Shown here piece by piece: positions 26,843 through 35,736 of a stretch of DNA of 64,000 nt. A program made the position numbers and the translations under genes. The notes beneath the pieces were generated by a model. It did no database searches, was not told the DNA's origin, and worked only from the letters and a program-made list of their open reading frames with translations. Within the stretch, counting starts at the first letter, position 1. The number at the start of each line of letters is the position of its first letter. Origin of the DNA: Flavobacteriaceae bacterium (GTDB lineage: Bacteria > Bacteroidota > Bacteroidia > Flavobacteriales > Flavobacteriaceae); NCBI GenBank assembly GCA_002746415.1, contig NVXD01000010.1, positions 1-64,000 on the forward strand, read 5' to 3'.

Positions 26843-29164
26843 TTAATACATCAGTTTGAGCGGAAGGTTTTCTTGGACAATCAACTTCCCTGAGTTATTT
26901 ATTTGGTTATTAGAATGTATATTGTTTTTTGCTCCCCACAAACGGGCAATGAATTTCACTTGGTTGTTTAGGAATTTGTTTCCTGAAAGGTTTACGTTGA
27001 TGATACCATAAGTGTTAAGTAAAATTCCGTTTTCCTCTTTATCACCACATTGCGTAAAGCTGCTGTTCTTGACCATCAGGTTGCCTCCGACAGTAGATTC
27101 ATCATAGCCACCCCTGTAGTAATCAATTACGTTTTTATCGATGTCTACGAATTGACAGTTATCAATAAAAATATTTTCAGCATTGTAATCGCCACGATCG
27201 TCAGTTTCTTCTGATAATTCCAAACCATTGGTACAGTTTGTAATTTCAGTAGAATTTAATTTGATATACTCTGAGAAAGAAAATTTGTAGGCTTTTAGCA
27301 CATAATCAAAATCGGATATTTTACAATCCACAACAGTCAGATTATAAAGACTAGACATATTGTTCTGCAAACTAGCAAAGGCATATTGGCTCTTTGACCC
27401 CATAAGGTGGACTCCTTTCAGAATGAGATGCCCTTTGGGGTTCATTTCAAAAGCGGGAGTTTTTTCTGCTCCATCGTAATCAATTGTAACCTTTCTATTT
27501 GAATAAGCAGACCGTACAGTTAGTTTTTTATCAATCCTCAATGATGTCTTTAACTTGTATCGGTCAGCTGTCAAGATTATGGTGTCACCACTTTTTGCCA
27601 TCTGGACTGCACTTACAAGTTCGGGGACGGAACCAACAGAATGGGTCTTAGATACTATATTTTTAGAAGATTTTAAGGGGTACCAATCAGGACCGTATTG
27701 GGATAGGTTCATAGGATTCGGCTTTTTAACTCCTGCTCCAGAGATAGCTCCCACGGCATTATTGTTTATCCTCGCATTCCCTAACAAATCGTTTTTGATC
27801 TGGTCAAACTCAAAACCTTTATATAGTTCAAAATCCGACAAGTCATTTGCCGGTATCAAAATATTTTCTTCTAATTCTGAAAGTGAAAAATCTTTGGTTT
27901 CGATTCCTGAAATCTTTTTAAATGAGACCCCCTGATTATTTATCACATTATTTTTGAAATTGATTCCATCCAATGAATCATGAGCAATAATAGGCTGTTC
28001 ATCACCCTTATTATTGTAGACAAGGTTATTTGCTACGATAGTACGAATAGGTCGTGCCGACCTTATTTCAGAAAGCGGAAGAATATCTTTTTGGTCCACA
28101 TTAGACCCCACACCAAACTGCCATGGTGAAGTACAATTAACCCACGAGTTGTGGGCTACTACAACATCTGTAACCTGTATATACCTGTTGAGTGGTGATT
28201 TTGGAATACCGTTCATTACAGCAAGTGGACTTCTGAAAATCTTTCCTTTTAAATTATAGAAATAATTGTTTGTTACCCAATGACCTGTTCCTATCAATCT
28301 CACACCTCCAATTTGTTCAGAATTCGTATCTCCTATGAAATAATTACCATCTATTATACAGTAGCTTCCGTGTCTCGTTACCAATGAGCCTTCACTTTTG
28401 TAAAAGACATTGTTTCTGAACTCATTGAAATTTGTTTTACTTGAAATAACTTCCACTTCTCCATTACATCTCTCAAAAAAATTATTCGCTACTAGAGTAT
28501 AGCTAGGTGACATAGAGGTAAAACTATTACCAATCTGTATGGTCTCCGCACTAGGTCCGCCTTTAGGAGGTCTTGGTCCAAAATAGTTGTTGTTGATTTT
28601 GTGGTAATTCTTAATGTTTTTATTACCTGCCAAATCAATTCTGACAGTAGGCCCTCTATTAGACTTGCCGGCAATATAACAATGATCTAGTTCGTTGTAT
28701 CTCCCTTTAAACCTTACCCAAAGATCAGTCAAGTTTCTTTGGGTTTTATTGTATTCTAGAATTACACAATTGGTGATCCGAGAGTGGTTAGCAACAGTAT
28801 CCTGGTTAATTGCAAACTCAATGATTGATTGTGAAGGAGAGAAACCATTAGTGAAATACAAACCGCTAACTACCAAGTATTCTCCTCCAAGTTTTAAATC
28901 AGATTTTCCGCTAACAATTACTTTCCCGGCTGTTTCAGCTCTAAGTGTTATGGGTTGCTTCTCCTTTCCATAACCTACTAATCGAATTTGGACATTATTC
29001 CAATCTCCATTTGCCATGATTATTTCATCTCCTGGGATTGCTTGCTCTATCGCTTGGTTCAATTCAGTGATATCTTTTACATAGATGCCTTTATGATTAG
29101 AGTTTTCACCACAGGATAATAATAAAAGAGCCATACTTATTAATAATAAACTAGTTTTCATCAT
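26843..29164 (-). CDS. PL6 alginate lyase, two-domain lipoprotein (second copy)
   Basis: Second PL6-type lyase (773 residues; lipobox LLLLSCGEN). Its N-terminal beta-helix shares the family marks with the first copy: PGDEIIMANGDWNN, NNYFGPRPPKGGPSAETIQIG, VEVISSKTNFNEFRNN and GSLVTRHGSYCIIDGN (catalytic Lys and Arg). The C-terminal second helix (about 510-770) is retained. Similarity is clear but far from identity, so specificity may differ. Two ATGs stand in tandem (29164 and 29161). The leader from the shared promoter is about 265 nt, far longer than that of the first copy. It is followed at 12 bp by the heparinase-fold gene. Confidence 0.92.
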   Translation of the reverse strand: MMKTSLLLISMALLLLSCGENSNHKGIYVKDITELNQAIEQAIPGDEIIMANGDWNNVQIRLVGYGKEKQPITLRAETAGKVIVSGKSDLKLGGEYLVVSGLYFTNGFSPSQSIIEFAINQDTVANHSRITNCVILEYNKTQRNLTDLWVRFKGRYNELDHCYIAGKSNRGPTVRIDLAGNKNIKNYHKINNNYFGPRPPKGGPSAETIQIGNSFTSMSPSYTLVANNFFERCNGEVEVISSKTNFNEFRNNVFYKSEGSLVTRHGSYCIIDGNYFIGDTNSEQIGGVRLIGTGHWVTNNYFYNLKGKIFRSPLAVMNGIPKSPLNRYIQVTDVVVAHNSWVNCTSPWQFGVGSNVDQKDILPLSEIRSARPIRTIVANNLVYNNKGDEQPIIAHDSLDGINFKNNVINNQGVSFKKISGIETKDFSLSELEENILIPANDLSDFELYKGFEFDQIKNDLLGNARINNNAVGAISGAGVKKPNPMNLSQYGPDWYPLKSSKNIVSKTHSVGSVPELVSAVQMAKSGDTIILTADRYKLKTSLRIDKKLTVRSAYSNRKVTIDYDGAEKTPAFEMNPKGHLILKGVHLMGSKSQYAFASLQNNMSSLYNLTVVDCKISDFDYVLKAYKFSFSEYIKLNSTEITNCTNGLELSEETDDRGDYNAENIFIDNCQFVDIDKNVIDYYRGGYDESTVGGNLMVKNSSFTQCGDKEENGILLNTYGIINVNLSGNKFLNNQVKFIARLWGAKNNIHSNNQINNSGKLIVQENLPLKLMY

Positions 29165-29412
29165 GAGACTTATTGAATTCGTTTAAACATTTTCTTCTTT
29201 TTGCTTTTTTAATTTTTTATTAACTATTACCATGAACAATTCAGAGTTGCATACTTTCCAGCTTTCTACTGTCGTGCAAATCTGTTGCGCAGTAAAAGGT
29301 TAATGCATATCCACGCATTGGCATCTTCTATCGCATAACGTTCTGGTCACACTTTACATTTCCTCTTTTTAGCAACCAACTAGAACAATAAATTGTTGGT
29401 GTTCTTTATTTT
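29165..29412 (-). other. Long 5' leader of the second PL6 gene
   Basis: About 250 bases lie between the PL6-2 promoter and its ATG, on a stretch with no open frame. No riboswitch family or strong terminator hairpin is recognisable. The first PL6 gene, with an almost identical promoter, has only about 25 bases here, so this stretch was probably inserted or retained after the duplication. Confidence 0.4.
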
Positions 29413-29479
29413 AATTGGTTTACCAATTTGGTTTACCAAAAATACATATATTTGTAAGATTCACAACTAATTAACATAA
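29413..29479. promoter_or_regulatory. Divergent promoter region with double GntR operator
   Basis: Minus strand: TTG (29464-29466), 19-base spacer, TATTTTTG (29437-29444), for the second PL6 gene. Plus strand: TATATTTG (29447-29454) with TTG at 29428-29430 (16-base spacer), for the isomerase gene. The operator 29415-29439 (TTGGTAAACCAA, ATTGGTAAACCAA on the minus strand) is the most symmetric of the four and overlaps both promoters. Confidence 0.8.
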
Positions 29480-29513
29480 ATTCTAGTGACAAAATATAAA
29501 GTAGTACTAGATT

Positions 29514-30479
29514 ATGAAAGAAAATAAAAAAGTAATCTCAAGAAGAAAGTTTAATAAATTATCGGCAACTGCGATAGGAAGCATTCCGCTTACGGGCTTT
29601 AACAGTACCTTGTTTAAGTCTACTCAAAAACCGAAAGAAGACATCGAGATTAGTTTATTCTCAAAACATTTGCAATTTCTTGACTATAATGAGATGTCTG
29701 CCGCTGCCGCTGAAATGGGGTTTGATGGGCTAGATTTGACCGTAAGACCAAAAGGTCACGTGTTACCAGAAAGAGTAGTTGAAGATTTGCCAAAGGTGGT
29801 CTCTGCAATGACGAAATATGGTATTAATCCTCAGATGATGACTACAAACGTGTGGGATATTAGCGATATAGAACAAAAGACGGTTTTGGAAACGTCAAGC
29901 AAGCTAGGTTTTACGCATTACCGCACAGGCTGGTTAAAGTACCCTGAGGATAGAGCAATTGAAGAAAGTCAAGCTATTTATGGGCTACAGGCCAAAGACT
30001 TAGAGGGACTAAACAAAAAGTTAGGACTGATTGGCTGTTATCAAAATCATGCAGGTAACCATGTCGGAGCACCCATTTGGGATATGCCTACAATTTTAGA
30101 GGAAACGAATGTTGAAAATATGGGCTTGCAGTATGATATAAGACATGCCGTCGTTGAAGGGGGTAGTAGTTGGGAACTTGGGTTACGACGTATCAAACCT
30201 TTTATCAAATCCATTGTCATCAAGGATTTTAAATGGGGGCAAGTAGATGGAAAATGGAAGCCCGTCAATACCCCTCTTGGGAAAGGAATGGTCGATTTTA
30301 ATCGTTATTTTTTATTGCTTAAAAAATATCAAATCAACGTTCCGGTCTCGTTACATTTGGAATATGATTTGGGCGGAGCCGAACACGGGGCCTCTAAAAT
30401 CACGATTGATAAAAAGGATGTTTTTAAGCAAATGAGTAAAGACTTGATGTTTTTAAAAGAAACATGGAAAAAGGCCTAA
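29514..30479 (+). CDS. Tat-exported sugar isomerase/epimerase-like TIM-barrel protein
   Basis: A 321-residue xylose-isomerase-like TIM barrel (AP endonuclease 2 superfamily). The N-terminus KKVISRRKFNKLSATAIGS is a twin-arginine signal, so it is folded before export to the periplasm. The barrel shows EMGFDGLDLTVRPKGHVLPE, the NHAG segment (GCYQNHAGNHVG), YDIRHAV and HLEYDLGGAEHG, with acidic and His residues positioned as in metal-dependent isomerases. The true substrate is unknown. Divergent from the PL6-2 gene and sharing its operator, so it may be induced by alginate. The RraA-like gene follows 19 bp after the stop. Confidence 0.8.
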   Translation: MKENKKVISRRKFNKLSATAIGSIPLTGFNSTLFKSTQKPKEDIEISLFSKHLQFLDYNEMSAAAAEMGFDGLDLTVRPKGHVLPERVVEDLPKVVSAMTKYGINPQMMTTNVWDISDIEQKTVLETSSKLGFTHYRTGWLKYPEDRAIEESQAIYGLQAKDLEGLNKKLGLIGCYQNHAGNHVGAPIWDMPTILEETNVENMGLQYDIRHAVVEGGSSWELGLRRIKPFIKSIVIKDFKWGQVDGKWKPVNTPLGKGMVDFNRYFLLLKKYQINVPVSLHLEYDLGGAEHGASKITIDKKDVFKQMSKDLMFLKETWKKA

Positions 30480-30498
30480 TCTAATCCAGCAGAAAGAC

Positions 30499-31218
30499 AT
30501 GACCCAGCTATCAAAGGACACTAAGAAAAAACTAGAACAAATAAGTACGGCTACAGTAGCTACCATTCTTTTTAAAAAGGGATTGAAAAATCAATGTATT
30601 CAAGGTGTTGTTCCTTTAAAAAAAGGAAGGGCGACCCTGATCGGAGAAGCCTTTACCTTACGCTATATTCCAGCACGTGAAGATTTAAACTCCATCGAAG
30701 TTTTCAAGAATCCAGAACATCCGCAGCGTGTCGCCGTTGAAACCTGCCCTAAAGGTTCTGTGTTGGTAATTGATAGTAGAAAAGATGCCAGGGCTGCTTC
30801 TGCTGGTTCTATATTAGTGACCCGTTTAATGGTTCGAGGCGCAGCAGGAATTGTAACCGATGGCGGTTTTCGAGACGCTGCAGAAATCACCGAACTTGAT
30901 TTCTCCTCCTATCATAAAACCCCTTCTGCACCAACGAATCTTACCTTGCATCAAGCATTGGATATTAATGTGCCTATTGCATGTGGGAATGTTGCCGTTT
31001 TTCCTGGGGATATTATTTTGGGCGATGATGATGGGGTGATGGTCATTCCCGCCCACTTGGTAGATGAAGTAGCTGAAGAAGGTGCTAATATGACCCTGTT
31101 CGAGGAATTTGTGATGCATAATGTTCAAAATGGGAAATCGATTATTGGACTTTATCCGCTTACCAATAATAAAATTAAGACAGAATTTGAGGAGTGGAAA
31201 AAGGATAAATTTAACTAG
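30499..31218 (+). CDS. RraA/HMG-aldolase-family protein
   Basis: A 239-residue member of the RraA-like family, which includes RNase E inhibitor RraA and class II pyruvate aldolases (4-hydroxy-4-methyl-2-oxoglutarate aldolase). TATVATILFKKG begins the fold, and VRGAAGIVTDGGFRD has the Arg-Asp pair used by the aldolases for metal and pyruvate binding. GNVAVFPGDIILGDDDGVMVIP is the conserved closing core. The E. coli-type RNase E regulation is unlikely here; an aldolase or decarboxylase acting on a keto-acid is more plausible. It is co-transcribed with the isomerase-like gene and possibly under the alginate operator. No signal peptide, so it is cytoplasmic. Confidence 0.8.
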   Translation: MTQLSKDTKKKLEQISTATVATILFKKGLKNQCIQGVVPLKKGRATLIGEAFTLRYIPAREDLNSIEVFKNPEHPQRVAVETCPKGSVLVIDSRKDARAASAGSILVTRLMVRGAAGIVTDGGFRDAAEITELDFSSYHKTPSAPTNLTLHQALDINVPIACGNVAVFPGDIILGDDDGVMVIPAHLVDEVAEEGANMTLFEEFVMHNVQNGKSIIGLYPLTNNKIKTEFEEWKKDKFN

Positions 31219-31255
31219 TCATTTTCTGATGAGAATTTTCATATGGAACCTAAGC

Positions 31256-31408
31256 TGGAAAGGACGGACATAGTATACCACCTCCGCCGGATTAAAGTGA
31301 GCATAGCAATATTTATTGCAAACCCTTTTATAGCATAGTCTGAAACGATTTTTTAAGTGGTTCAAAAAAACCCGTCTTCACTGGTATACTATGACCGTTT
31401 TTTGCAGC
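31256..31408. repeat. 153-bp direct repeat, copy 1
   Basis: Matches 31843-31995 base for base with scattered substitutions and no gaps, at a constant offset of 587 bp. It contains the last codons of the methyltransferase fragment (EPLKKSFQTML, stop) and the spacer beyond. The inner GCAATA-TTTA-TTGC type palindrome is present in both copies. The pair records a tandem duplication with a 587-bp unit. Confidence 0.8.
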
Positions 31409-31891
31409 ATATACCATCCTCTCAATTTCCAGTACGCCTAAGCTTCTCCCTGTTGGTTTTACATAACGATCACCTAATTCGGCATAATCAATATCTTCAA
31501 TTAATTTCCAGCCATTTTTGTTTAGGTAAGCTTCTATTTGATTAGGATCAAATCCAAAATGCCAAATTTTATCTTTTAAGATGAATTTTTTATAAATCTT
31601 TTCCTGTCCATAAAGATTTTCACCTGTAATAAAATCTTTTAGTACATAGGTAAACGCTAATCGACTTCCGACGGGTACTTTCGAAAAAAAGTCAAAAGCC
31701 TTTTGAACTGCAGCCTCGTTTAAATACTGTGAAACTGCTTCCCAGATGAGGAAGGTTTTTTCAGTTCCCAGATACCCCTGTCGTTTTAGTACTTCCCCTA
31801 GATTCTGATTAATAAAGTTTATACTTACTTGTGTCACATGGTTGGAAAGGACGGACATAGTATACCACCCCCGCCGGAATAAAGTGAGCAT
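31328..31891 (-). pseudogene. SAM-dependent methyltransferase fragment (TIGR00027/LCM type)
   Basis: The C-terminal half of a leucine-carboxyl-methyltransferase-like enzyme. Residues from HVTQVSINFINQNLGEVL onward match the family, including TFLIWEAVSQYLNEAAVQKAFDF (the IWE-GV-YL motif). The N-terminal SAM-binding half (about 100 residues) is missing. The first codons of the open frame (MLTLFRRGWYTMSVLSN) are only translation of the flanking repeat. The 153-bp repeat at its end reappears before its beginning and there encodes the same C-terminus (EPLKKSFKVML). So this looks like a tandemly duplicated gene of which only parts survived. Function is probably lost. Confidence 0.65.
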
Positions 31892-31995
31892 AGCAATATT
31901 TATTGCAAACCCTTTTATAACATAACCTTAAACGATTTTTTCAGTGGTTCAAAAAAATCCGTTTTCAGTGGTTCACTTTGACCGTTGTTTGCAGC
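31843..31995. repeat. 153-bp direct repeat, copy 2
   Basis: Second copy of the repeat at 31256-31408. On the minus strand it still encodes the methyltransferase C-terminus (EPLKKSFKVML, stop), but nothing of the gene body lies beyond it, where the plus-strand dehydrogenase gene begins. It supplies the false N-terminus of the methyltransferase fragment. Confidence 0.8.
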
Positions 31996-32108
31996 CCTGT
32001 TATGCAACCGAAAAATAACTTCATTGAAATACAAAAACCTTCATTCTCGGTCTCAAACAAAAAGTTTAAACGAATTCATTATCTTGTTTGCTTCAACTGA
32101 CTATACTT

Positions 32109-35063
32109 ATGAAAACCAATCACAATTTTTTGTCTGCCATTTCGCTTTTCACTCTAGGTTTGATTGTTATTTCTTGCCAAAATCAAACGGTGGATTTGAG
32201 CACATTTCAAATCCATCCAGATTTCACCATCGAACTTGCAGCTAGCGAACCGCTCGTCTTTGATCCTGTGGAAATGGAATTTGATGAAACTGGAAAGGCA
32301 TATGTCATTGAGATGCCTTCATACCCAGATGCAACTGCACAAAATCGCATTATTATCCTCTATGACAAAAATGAGGACGGAATATTCGACTCACGAAAAA
32401 TATTCGCAGAAAACTTAGGAGTAGCAACATCCATACTGCCTTACAAAGGCGGATTGCTTGTAGCTGCTCCGCCCGAGCTTTTGTTCATCAAAGATACCGA
32501 TGGTGATGACTTGGCCGATGTGCGTGAGGTATTGATGAGCGGATTTAGTTATGGCAATACTCAGCACAATTTTAATGGGTTGGCTTATGGGCTCGATAAT
32601 TGGATCTATGGTGCCAATGGTGGCAATTCGGGTAGACCATACTGGTCGAATGATCAGGAGAACAAAATATCCCTGGGACGAAATGATTTTAGGATCGACC
32701 TCTCAAACAAAAAACTTGAACCTATTGGAAATTCATCAGGAGGCTTCGGCCTGGCATTTGATAACTGGGGCAACATGTTCGAGACGCACAATCTTGAGCA
32801 TATCTCTCATTTGGCTTTCAACGAAAGGTACTTGGACAAAATTCCACAATTAGGATTAAATGCACGCTCAAGCATTTCCGACCATGATGTAGACGGTCTT
32901 GCACGTATTTATCCGATAGGCGCACAAGACACCAGAGTCAACCATCCTGAGCAATCGGGCTTTTTCTCAGGCGCATGTGGCATTACATTTTATGGCGGCG
33001 GCGCATGGCCGAGTCCGTTCGATGGCAATGTGTTTGTAGCCGACGTTGTGCTAAACCTCATTCACAGAGATGTAATCAGTGCTAACGGCAGCTCTTTGAC
33101 CGCTTCCAGAGGACGAGAAAGTGCAGCGTTCCTGGCTTCCAAGGACAGGTCTTTCAGACCAGTGAATATGACCGTAGGGCCGGATGGCGCGCTGTACATT
33201 ATGGACATGTATCGTGAGGTAATTGAACACCCGGAGTGGATTCCAGACGAAATAGAAGCTGCATTGGATCTAAATGCAGGTAAGGACAAAGGAAGAATTT
33301 ACCGGATTACGCCAAAGGGATTTTCCGGTCATAAATCAAGCATTATTGACAGGAGCAATGTATCTGAGTTGGTTAAGTTACTTGAGCATCCCAGCCAGTG
33401 GCATAGGTTGACAGCCCAACGGCTGTTAGTGGAAACACAAGACAAGGCGGCGATACCTTTGCTCATTGATCTTGTCTCCAACTCAACCGTTCCTCTCTCC
33501 AGAATGCACGCAATGTATACGCTGCAGGGATTGTCAGCACTTGGTGATGAACTATTGATATCGGCATTGAATGACGTGGATTCTGAAGTGAGGAGGCACG
33601 CAATTATTCTCTCCGAAAATTCTTCCAATAACCCGGAAATTCAAAAAGCAATTTTGCAAGCTGGATCGGATTCCGATATCCGTGTGCGAAGACAAGTGGC
33701 TCTTACCCTGAGCATGATAGGGTTACTTGATGAGACTTTTCAAGCCAATAAGAGTAAGGTGCTTCTTCAAATAATCAAACAAGATGTGGATGATCGATGG
33801 TCAAGACTGGCCGCGTTGAGCGCATCCACAAAGCAGCCAACGAAGTTTTTGATGGCATTGTTAGACCGCAACCTGTCAAATTCAAATGAATTGATATCGC
33901 AACTATCCACTCTTGTAGCGGTCTATGATCATACCGCCATACCACAATCGATTGGTAGGGCATCCAAAATACCCGACAATAACATTGTAAATAATGTGCT
34001 AACAGGTCTCATAGTCGGCTTTGACTATCAGGATACTGAACTGAACAAACCTGAAAAATCGGCTATCTCGCGACAGCTTGACCTCATTGAGAATCGTGGT
34101 AACATTCCTGTAATTACATCAAGCTGGAGATTGAGAAAAACACTTTCTCTAGAGCAACCGGTAAATAGGCAGGCTGTACTTGACCGGGCATTGCTCATTT
34201 TGAAGCAAAAGGCAAAAGCAAATGGTGATAGGCTTGACGCATTGGGGTTGTTGACAGATGAAATGTTCGTTGGGAAGACCGATACATTTTTGCAATTGCT
34301 AGACCCGAAAGAACCATTCTCGATCCAGATAGCGGCCATAGAAGCCATATGTCGGCTAGATGAATCAGATATTTCGGAAAAACTTATCAGCATGTGGCCT
34401 GGTCTAAGTCCAGCCGTAAGATTAAAGGTAAGTGATTTTTTGATTTATAATTTCCGGAATCAACCCATCCTGTTAACGGCCATTGAAAATGGTCAATTAA
34501 ACTTAGGAGAGCTAAACCTACATCTTGAAAGAAGAAGGGAGCTGTTGTTTTCAAAGGATATGTCTATAAGGACAAGGGCTGAGAATTTGTTTAGTGATGC
34601 TGGTATTGTTACCAGAAAGGCAGCCATTGAAAGTTTCAAACCTGCATTGGAGCTCAAAGGCCGGAAGGCAGAAGGAGGGACTATATTCGTCGCGCTCTGC
34701 GCACAATGCCATCAAAAATCAGGGACTGGAATAGAAGTTGGCCCGAACCTGAGCGAGATTTATCGAAAAAGCGCAGAAGCCCTCTTAAATGATATTATTG
34801 ACCCCAATGCAGGGTCAGATGCCGAGTACATCAATCATGTAATTAAAACTGAAGATGGCACCGTATATACTGGAATCATTCAGTCAGAAACGGATGCTAA
34901 TGTTACCATTCTGAATATTGGCGGGACGTCAAAAACAATTCCAAGGAGTGAAATTGCTTCCTTTGAATCTTCGGGGCAATCCCTCATGCCTGAAGGGTTG
35001 GAAAGTTCTCTTGATTCTCAAAAAATGGCTGATTTATTGGCGTATTTGCAAAGTATGGAATAA
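32109..35063 (+). CDS. PVC-type sugar dehydrogenase-like lipoprotein with HEAT repeats and cytochrome c domain
   Basis: The start is set at 32109, giving a lipoprotein signal (LIVISCQNQ). Residues about 35-400 form the propeller of the putative membrane-bound dehydrogenase family (TIGR02604), with VEMEFDETGKAYVIEMP and GPDGALYIMDMYREVIEHPEW. A HEAT-repeat helical part follows (about 410-800). The C-terminal domain has CAQCH (864-868) and GPNLSEIY, the Planctomycete-type heme domain, with IDPNAGSDAEY and the DGTVYTGII strand. Likely an extracytoplasmic electron-transferring oxidase of sugars or alcohols; substrate unknown. GC content is visibly higher than in all neighbours, suggesting transfer. 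Length 984 residues, normal for the family. Confidence 0.85.
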   Translation: MKTNHNFLSAISLFTLGLIVISCQNQTVDLSTFQIHPDFTIELAASEPLVFDPVEMEFDETGKAYVIEMPSYPDATAQNRIIILYDKNEDGIFDSRKIFAENLGVATSILPYKGGLLVAAPPELLFIKDTDGDDLADVREVLMSGFSYGNTQHNFNGLAYGLDNWIYGANGGNSGRPYWSNDQENKISLGRNDFRIDLSNKKLEPIGNSSGGFGLAFDNWGNMFETHNLEHISHLAFNERYLDKIPQLGLNARSSISDHDVDGLARIYPIGAQDTRVNHPEQSGFFSGACGITFYGGGAWPSPFDGNVFVADVVLNLIHRDVISANGSSLTASRGRESAAFLASKDRSFRPVNMTVGPDGALYIMDMYREVIEHPEWIPDEIEAALDLNAGKDKGRIYRITPKGFSGHKSSIIDRSNVSELVKLLEHPSQWHRLTAQRLLVETQDKAAIPLLIDLVSNSTVPLSRMHAMYTLQGLSALGDELLISALNDVDSEVRRHAIILSENSSNNPEIQKAILQAGSDSDIRVRRQVALTLSMIGLLDETFQANKSKVLLQIIKQDVDDRWSRLAALSASTKQPTKFLMALLDRNLSNSNELISQLSTLVAVYDHTAIPQSIGRASKIPDNNIVNNVLTGLIVGFDYQDTELNKPEKSAISRQLDLIENRGNIPVITSSWRLRKTLSLEQPVNRQAVLDRALLILKQKAKANGDRLDALGLLTDEMFVGKTDTFLQLLDPKEPFSIQIAAIEAICRLDESDISEKLISMWPGLSPAVRLKVSDFLIYNFRNQPILLTAIENGQLNLGELNLHLERRRELLFSKDMSIRTRAENLFSDAGIVTRKAAIESFKPALELKGRKAEGGTIFVALCAQCHQKSGTGIEVGPNLSEIYRKSAEALLNDIIDPNAGSDAEYINHVIKTEDGTVYTGIIQSETDANVTILNIGGTSKTIPRSEIASFESSGQSLMPEGLESSLDSQKMADLLAYLQSME

Positions 35064-35286
35064 TCTGGAACAGCTGGAAAATTTGTATGACAGAAAGGGT
35101 TTGTTTCTGGCAGTTGTAGCCTTCACCCTTCTATTGAAAATACCATAAATGAACTTTAACGTAGTCCCGTAAAAGGAACGTTATCTGACCAAATTTTTAA
35201 TGGATAAATTCATTACAACCCTACCTACAGTTCCACTTCCCATAATTGGACCGAGAATTAATTCTTTCTTCTAGTTAAATTTGAAC
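35064..35286. other. Non-coding stretch after the dehydrogenase gene
   Basis: No gene, RNA or strong hairpin recognisable. It joins the decayed region that holds two gene remnants further right. Confidence 0.4.
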
Positions 35287-35472
35287 TTACACCAAATCGT
35301 TTCCTATAAGGCCAATTCCTTCTAATTTTATGCCGACACCTAGTTTAGAAATATCTTTCAGAAGATTATATGAAGCACCACGATTTGACTCAGATTCCCC
35401 TAGAATATTACATAATCCATCTTGAGGTGGGTAGTCATTAATAATTTTAGTTGAACTATGACCTAAAAGAAC
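35287..35472 (-). pseudogene. Remnant of a PfkB-family sugar kinase, N-terminal part
   Basis: On the minus strand the frame VLLGHSSTKIINDYPPQDG, LCNILGESESNRGASYNLL, KDISKLGVGIKLEGIGLIGND matches the N-terminal lid and core of PfkB carbohydrate kinases (usual pattern: DxYPxxDxLxxI, then GGxxYNxLxDLAKLG, then GxIGxD). It then stops (GNDLV, TAA). The GGG-type substrate loop is altered (SNRGAS) and the catalytic GAGD part is absent. A clearly decayed gene. Confidence 0.65.
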
Positions 35473-35527
35473 TTAATGTGCCGTATGTAAATCACATTTT
35501 CAAAAACCGTGAGGCAAAGTTGCGTCT

Positions 35528-35656
35528 TCAAATATGCGGTGATACTTTCCTAGAAATCTCTGCCTTTTTAGTGGCCTTATCATCAATGTTCAAAATACTT
35601 GTGGCATTGTCCTTATTTCCTTTAGCACCCTCATAAGAGAAAAAATAGTTAACTTA
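35528..35656 (-). pseudogene. Unidentified coding remnant
   Basis: A 42-codon open frame reads VNYFFSYEGAKGNKDNATS, then ILNIDDKATKKAEISRKVSPHI, stop. The composition looks protein-like, but I do not recognise the family and there is no start codon. It lies on the same strand as the kinase remnant, which fits a degraded operon. Confidence 0.3.
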
Positions 35657-35736
35657 GGAACAATCCAAGAGTTCTCTAAAAGCTTGCCAATACATGGAGA
35701 GTCCTATAATGTAAACCAACTAACATTCAAAAACAT

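Noticed and set aside
31264-31396. Inverted repeat CATAGTATACC flanking the methyltransferase end
   Set aside because: One arm is within coding sequence for HSIPV and is not kept in the second repeat copy; probably chance.
31256-31995. Integron-like cassette array around the methyltransferase fragment
   Set aside because: The repeats carry coding ends and lack convincing attC core sites (GTTRRRY / RYYYAAC); simple tandem duplication explains them.
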